A stretch of DNA of 64,000 nucleotides from Erinaceus europaeus. Taxonomy: Eukaryota; Chordata; Mammalia; Eulipotyphla; Erinaceidae. Made by a program: the position numbers and the translations under genes. Position 1 is the first letter of the stretch. Each line of letters starts with the position of its first letter. The notes beneath the pieces were generated by a model, which saw only the letters and a program-made list of their open reading frames with translations, was not told the origin of the DNA and did not search any database. The DNA lies in NCBI RefSeq assembly GCF_950295315.1, contig NC_080177.1:76395786-76459785 (forward strand), in the 5' to 3' direction. Positions 62,741 to 64,000 of this stretch are shown here, in pieces.

Positions 62741-63007
62741 AACTAGACAAAGGCTGAGTGATTTGTGATTCACTGACTTGACTCAGCTGCTACTGAGTGG
62801 GCAGCTTCAGCTGCTGATAACCGGCCACAGCCTCCCGGGTGATCTTCACACCAGCTGGGTGTCCTCCATCTTAGCTCCAGGCTGCAACGTGGCCTCCATA
62901 TTGAGACTACTTTCATTACCGCCTAAGGAAACTTTTTTTTTTTTTACCAGAGGCCATTTGGATATAACAGGCAACATTTCATTTATGGGCCATATAAAAT
63001 TCCCAGG
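62741..63007. other. Unique sequence
   Basis: Nothing recognised; a T-run at 62932-62944. Confidence 0.35.
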
Positions 63008-63207
63008 TTAAGGGTCTAGGCAGTGGTGCACCTGGTTGAGCACACATAGCACCATGTGCAAGGGCCTGGGTTCAAGTCCCCACTCCCCCACCTGCAGGGG
63101 GGATGCTTTACGAGCACTGAAGCAGGTCTGCAGGCATCTGCTTTTTGCTCTCCCTGCCTATCTCCTCCTCCCCTCTCAATTTCTCTCTGTCCTATCAGAT
63201 AAAATAG

Positions 63208-63242
<35 letters not shown>

Positions 63243-63325
63243 ATAGCCACTGGGAGTAGTGAATTTATAATTCTGGCACTGAGCCACAGCAATGACCCTG
63301 ATGGCAAAAAGAAAAGAAACGAAAA
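63008..63325 (+). repeat. SINE-B head with SINE-A-type tail
   Basis: GGGTCTAGGCAGTGGTGCAC head, GGGTTCAAGTCCCC, (GA)n at 63212-63240, decayed hairpin tail (AGCCACTGGGAGTAGTGAAT...CCCTGATGGC). Confidence 0.78.
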
Positions 63326-63330
63326 GAATT

Positions 63331-63650
63331 AGGGAGCCAGGCAGGAGCGCAGCAGGTTAAGCACACATGGCGTGAAGCGCAAGGACCCGCACAAGGATCC
63401 CTGTTGGAACCACGGCTCCCCACCTGCAGGGGGGTCGTTTCTCAGGCAGTGAAGCGGGTCTGCGGGTGTCTATCTTTCTCTCCCCCTCTCTGTCTTCCCT
63501 GCCTCTCTTGATTTCTCTGTCCTATCCAACAACAATAATAATAATAACTACAACAATAAACAAGGACAACAAAAGGAAAAAAACAGCCTCTAGGATTCGT
63601 AGTGCAGGCACTGAACCCCAGAAATAACCCTGGAGGCAAAAAAAATCTAT
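63331..63650 (+). repeat. SINE-A, long-tail form
   Basis: GGGAGCCAGGCAGGAGCGCA head, CTGTTGGAACCACGG, shortened hairpin tail ending CCCTGGAGGC, poly(A). Confidence 0.92.
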
Positions 63651-63769
63651 TTAAAAAATAGTATTTGGGGTGCAGTAAGATAACATACAAATAAGATAAT
63701 GAGCTTATAGTAGGACTAATAAAAAATAATTTGACAGTGCTTTGGTTTTAGAAATGTGTCCCTGAGGGT

Positions 63770-63890
63770 TATGGTAACAGGATAACAGCTATATGCAAAA
63801 CACTTTGATGTGTGAGGCTGCAGAGTCCCAGATTTAATCCCAATCACCACCGTAAACTCTCTCGTTATAAATAAATAAAAGTAATAATAA
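63770..63890 (+). repeat. SINE-C-like
   Basis: AACAGGATAACAGCTATATG head, GAGTCCCAGATTTAATCCC, end TAAATAAATAAAAGTAATAA. Confidence 0.65.
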
Positions 63891-63895
63891 CAGCT

Positions 63896-64000
63896 AGGGA
63901 GTCGGGCAGTAGCACAGCGGGTTAAGCACATGTGGCACAAAGCACAAGGACCGGCATAAGGATCCCAGTTTGAGCCCACGGCTCCCCACCTGCAGAGGAG
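63896..64000 (+). repeat. SINE-A, cut by window edge
   Basis: GGGAGTCGGGCAGTAGCACA head to CCCACCTGCAGAGGAG, continuing beyond the window. Confidence 0.93.

Overview
The window is vertebrate nuclear DNA with no bacterial or plasmid character: no operons, no ribosome-binding sites, no long intact host coding sequence, and pervasive interspersed repeats with poly(A) tails and target-site duplications (TSDs). Old MIR fragments, a DNA-transposon MER5-like fragment and old L1 pieces show a placental mammal. The dominant young repeats are tRNA-derived SINEs beginning GGGAGTCGGGCGGTAGCGC or GGGGCCAGGTGGTGGCGC. I associate these from memory with hedgehogs (Erinaceidae, Erinaceus type). That assignment is recognition, not a search result.

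To keep entries short I use working names. SINE-A begins GGGAGTCGGGCGGTAGCGCA (Pol III A box in TAGCGCAGCGGG, B box GGTTCGAGCCC). It ends either in ...GGGCAACAAAAGGGAATAAATA or in a longer hairpin tail GGCCTCCAGGAGC...CCTGGAGGC plus poly(A). SINE-B begins GGGGCCAGGTGGTGGCGCAC and ends CTATCCAATAAATAAAG. SINE-C begins GGGTAGATAGCATAATGG and ends with the palindromic CCAGAGCTGAGCAGTGCTCTGG. SINE-D begins GGTCCGGGAGGTGGTGCAGT. Element X is a 0.5-0.85 kb poly(A)-ended retroposon that I cannot assign to a named family. L1 denotes LINE-1 ORF2 and 3'UTR fragments.

Layout. 1-9600 alternates SINEs, one full-looking X (2109-2947) and an X/L1 junction (4540-5345). 9600-14060 is the least repetitive part. 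14-18 kb holds an X inserted into another X, with SINEs on top. 18-31 kb is SINE-dense with a 15-bp tandem repeat (21531-21674). 33.3-33.8 kb carries a CpG-rich fragment of the C-terminal region of a non-LTR retrotransposon that does not look like mammalian L1 and appears to split a SINE-C. 36.7-42.6 kb is mostly unique, with an old L1 broken by X. 44-46 kb has tandem L1 3' ends. 50.8-51.4 kb is a complete solo LTR of an endogenous retrovirus with a 6-bp TSD inside a SINE-B. 53.9-58.9 kb is a stack of SINE, L1 and SINE insertions in which each layer keeps its TSD. 59.3-62.6 kb is the GC/CpG-richest part. It contains a possible minus-strand promoter and first exon with two CACGTG boxes, a strong CTCF-like motif and a degenerate coding-like stretch.

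No intact host protein-coding gene could be demonstrated. The window is best read as intergenic or intronic DNA, possibly approaching a promoter near its right end. The only convincing protein-coding content is decayed retroelement sequence. The most unusual items are the foreign-looking retrotransposon fragment (33374-33679), element X, the composite L1 (54171-58571) and the solo LTR. Repeat boundaries are by eye and can be off by a few to tens of bases.
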